64,000 nt of DNA from Paraburkholderia sp. FT54. GTDB lineage: Bacteria; Pseudomonadota; Gammaproteobacteria; Burkholderiales; Burkholderiaceae. Under the pieces are notes generated by a model. The model was given only the letters and a program-made list of their open reading frames with translations, was not told the DNA's origin and searched no databases. Position 1 is the first letter of the stretch. Every line of letters starts with the position of its first letter. Shown piece by piece: positions 62,552-64,000 of the stretch. The stretch covers positions 450,024 through 514,023 of the forward strand of contig NZ_CP134198.1 in the NCBI RefSeq assembly GCF_031585635.1. The letters are read 5' to 3'. Made by a program: the position numbers and the translations under genes.

Positions 62552-62977
62552 TCACCCGCCAGACTGGGCGCGCGAAATGAGGTCCATCAGCGGTGCCGCG
62601 CCGGCCCCTTTCTGACAGTACGCATCGAAATCATTCAGTCCCGCTTTGGCCCGTACCTCGTCTTCGTCCATGGACGTATGAGCGATGATATAAACGTCGC
62701 GGGTTGCAACTGAACCGCGCAATGTTGCAGCAAGCTCGAATCCGTCAGGCGACGGCATGTTGATGTCAAGAACGGCCATATCGGGGATCCAGAAAGCGAG
62801 GCGCCGCACAGCTTCCTCGCCGCCATACGCGAATTGCGCTTCATGGCCCGCGAAGGACAGGGCGAGTGCCACTGCCTGCGCCCCCAGCTCATAATCGTCG
62901 ACCACCAGGATTCGCAAGGGTCGATGGCGAGCGGCCCGCCTGATGCTCCAGACTGCCGCGTTTCCCACTGGACTCAT
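62552..62977 (-). CDS. Single-domain response regulator
   Basis: 141-residue receiver. A basic N-terminal extension is followed by LRILVVDDYELGAQAVALAL (acidic pair about 26-27), the phospho-Asp in DMAVLDINMPSPDGFELAAT (about 71), Thr/Ser in IIAHTSMDEDEV, and Lys in YCQKGAGAAP. No output domain. GGTGGG precedes ATG 62977. It ends about 100 bp upstream of the hybrid kinase start in the same direction, so it is probably co-transcribed and may exchange phosphate with it. Confidence 0.9.
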   Translation of the reverse strand: MSPVGNAAVWSIRRAARHRPLRILVVDDYELGAQAVALALSFAGHEAQFAYGGEEAVRRLAFWIPDMAVLDINMPSPDGFELAATLRGSVATRDVYIIAHTSMDEDEVRAKAGLNDFDAYCQKGAGAAPLMDLISRAQSGG

Positions 62978-63402
62978 ATCCCACCGCTCATTTCATTATT
63001 GATCGCAGAATGACCCGCCGCAACACTCATACCGCGGCCCTGGCGCCGGGCGCACCGGGATGGACAGGTGCGGGGTAGTGCGGCAACGACCCCTGTCGCC
63101 CGGTCTGCAGGTGGCAAACGGGCGCAGCCCATCCCGGCCGATGGGAAGATCCGGCCCGCCGCCGCCATGGCCATGAAAACCACGCCTCCAATACCGGCAC
63201 GGACGACTGCGGGACAGTGACGTTGAGAGCGTCTGTACCCCATCGCGATTCCGGGCCCATAGTCGGGCAGGTCATATCGCACTGAGTCCCCGCATCTGGC
63301 GGTAGGTGCAATATCCCCGGCGCGGAGTCCGGCGCTTTCACGGGGACTCTCGCACGAGGGTCAACGCCGGCGAGAGCATCAGTACGGCCAGAATTCCCGC
63401 TG
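62978..63402. other. Intergenic, no gene seen
   Basis: GC-rich spacer between the receiver gene and the upstream glycosyltransferase gene. Open frames lack motifs. A promoter for the receiver-kinase pair is expected here but was not recognised. Confidence 0.4.
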
Positions 63403-64000
63403 TCAGTTCGCCGCGCGGCGGTCGACTTCCTTCTGGCATTGTTCGGCAGCATGGATCTGCCGGCGCATTGCAAGTACCGAAGGCGGGACCACCCGGCGAC
63501 GAGCCAATGCCCACGGGAGCGCCCCCATCATCGTGAACGCGTCATGCGCGAAAGAGCCCTCGCGCCACAGAAGCGCAAAAGCCCGTCCGGTCGTGGAGCA
63601 GGCATCGCGCAAGGGCAGACGCAGCCAGGCAATCCACGCTGCATTGCGGGCCAGCAGGCGGCGTCTCAAGCGGCTGTCGCGCGCCCGCGACGGATGATGA
63701 TGCACCACCAGCGAGTCCATATAGACGATTGCGTGGCCGGAAGCGAGGAGGTCGAGCGCGACCAGTTCTTCTTCTCCACCAATGAAAAGGCGCGGCTCGT
63801 ATCCGCCGACCGCGCGGAACACATCAGTGCGGAAAACGCAGGCACCGGCGATGTAGCCCGTCAGGGGCGGGCCGGGCAGATCACGGCTCTCCAGCGGGCT
63901 GTTGCGCATCCGGACGCATGTCTCGTCCAGTTCCAGCGACTCGCCCACCAGCACGCGCGCACTCAGCACCGCGGCGCCCGGCGAGGCGTCGAGCACGCGA
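63403..64000 (-). CDS. Glycosyltransferase family 2-like protein, 5'-partial
   Basis: C-terminal 199 residues of a GT-A transferase. TGYIAGACVFRTDVFRAVGG, YEPRLFIGGEEELVALDLLA (the GT2 acidic acceptor-side motif) and VVHHHPSRARD (the conserved His region) are typical of family 2 rhamnosyl- or glucosyl-type transferases. The frame is open to the window edge, so the N-terminal nucleotide-binding half with its DxD lies beyond it. The Arg/Ala-rich C-terminus (RRQIHAAEQCQKEVDRRAAN) looks natural. Together with the GT4 enzyme it hints at a surface glycan role in the region. Confidence 0.8.
   Translation of the reverse strand, partial: RVLDASPGAAVLSARVLVGESLELDETCVRMRNSPLESRDLPGPPLTGYIAGACVFRTDVFRAVGGYEPRLFIGGEEELVALDLLASGHAIVYMDSLVVHHHPSRARDSRLRRRLLARNAAWIAWLRLPLRDACSTTGRAFALLWREGSFAHDAFTMMGALPWALARRRVVPPSVLAMRRQIHAAEQCQKEVDRRAAN

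Noticed and set aside
1..64000. CRISPR array or Cas genes that would make the Tn7-like element a CRISPR-associated transposon
   Set aside because: No regularly spaced direct repeats with unique spacers and no Cas protein motifs were seen anywhere in the window. The gene set TnsA-like/TniA/TniB/TniQ alone is not enough for that claim.

Overview
The window reads as a chromosome or megaplasmid segment of a Burkholderiaceae bacterium (Paraburkholderia, Caballeronia or Burkholderia type). The basis is GC-rich coding DNA, a GcvA-type LysR regulator, a three-gene proton-translocating transhydrogenase (pntAA-pntAB-pntB), a phasin, DUF2934 and PRC-barrel stress proteins, and several insertion elements of types common in that family. 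This is inference from gene content; no database search was run.

Region 1 (1-11 kb) is transposon-rich. A partial MFS transporter and a ClC chloride channel gene lead into a compact Tn7/Tni-like element (1708-6320) that cuts off the channel gene. The element carries a TnsA-like protein, a DDE transposase (TniA/TnsB type), an AAA ATPase (TniB/TnsC type) and a short TniQ, bracketed by repeated 16-bp sites. After it come a SnoaL-like protein, an AlkB remnant and an intact ISAs1-family IS (8835-10092) with a 10-bp target duplication.

Region 2 (10-23 kb) is metabolic. A LysR regulator is followed by a co-directional set: SDR dehydrogenase, ACS-family MFS transporter, transketolase split into two polypeptides, an RbsA/C/B-type sugar ABC transporter and an amidohydrolase-2 lactonase candidate. 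This looks like uptake, oxidation, lactone opening and ketol transfer on an unidentified (perhaps branched or rare) sugar. The pnt operon follows.

Region 3 (23.7-28 kb) is a five-gene leftward cluster: cytochrome P460, crotonase, alpha/beta hydrolase, cysteine hydrolase and MFS transporter. A second Tni element (28059-31318; TniA, TniB, TniQ) with different end repeats sits 24 bp upstream of its first gene. An IS110-type remnant abuts that element.

Region 4 (32-64 kb) resembles a stress and signalling island with much gene decay. It holds two sensor kinases, a phasin, a Tn3-family transposase remnant, tRNA-Lys, three small heat-shock proteins, a GT4 glycosyltransferase, CsbD, PRC-barrel and YSC84-like proteins, a beta-propeller lipoprotein candidate, a DUF2934 protein, an accessory dnaK coupled to a 7Fe ferredoxin gene, a very large CheB-CheR-PAS-kinase-receiver hybrid with stand-alone receivers, and a GT2 glycosyltransferase running off the end. 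Between them lie long stretches without convincing genes and identifiable wrecks (response regulator, IS6-type transposase, frameshifted PRC-barrel gene), so accessory DNA here has been gained and lost repeatedly.
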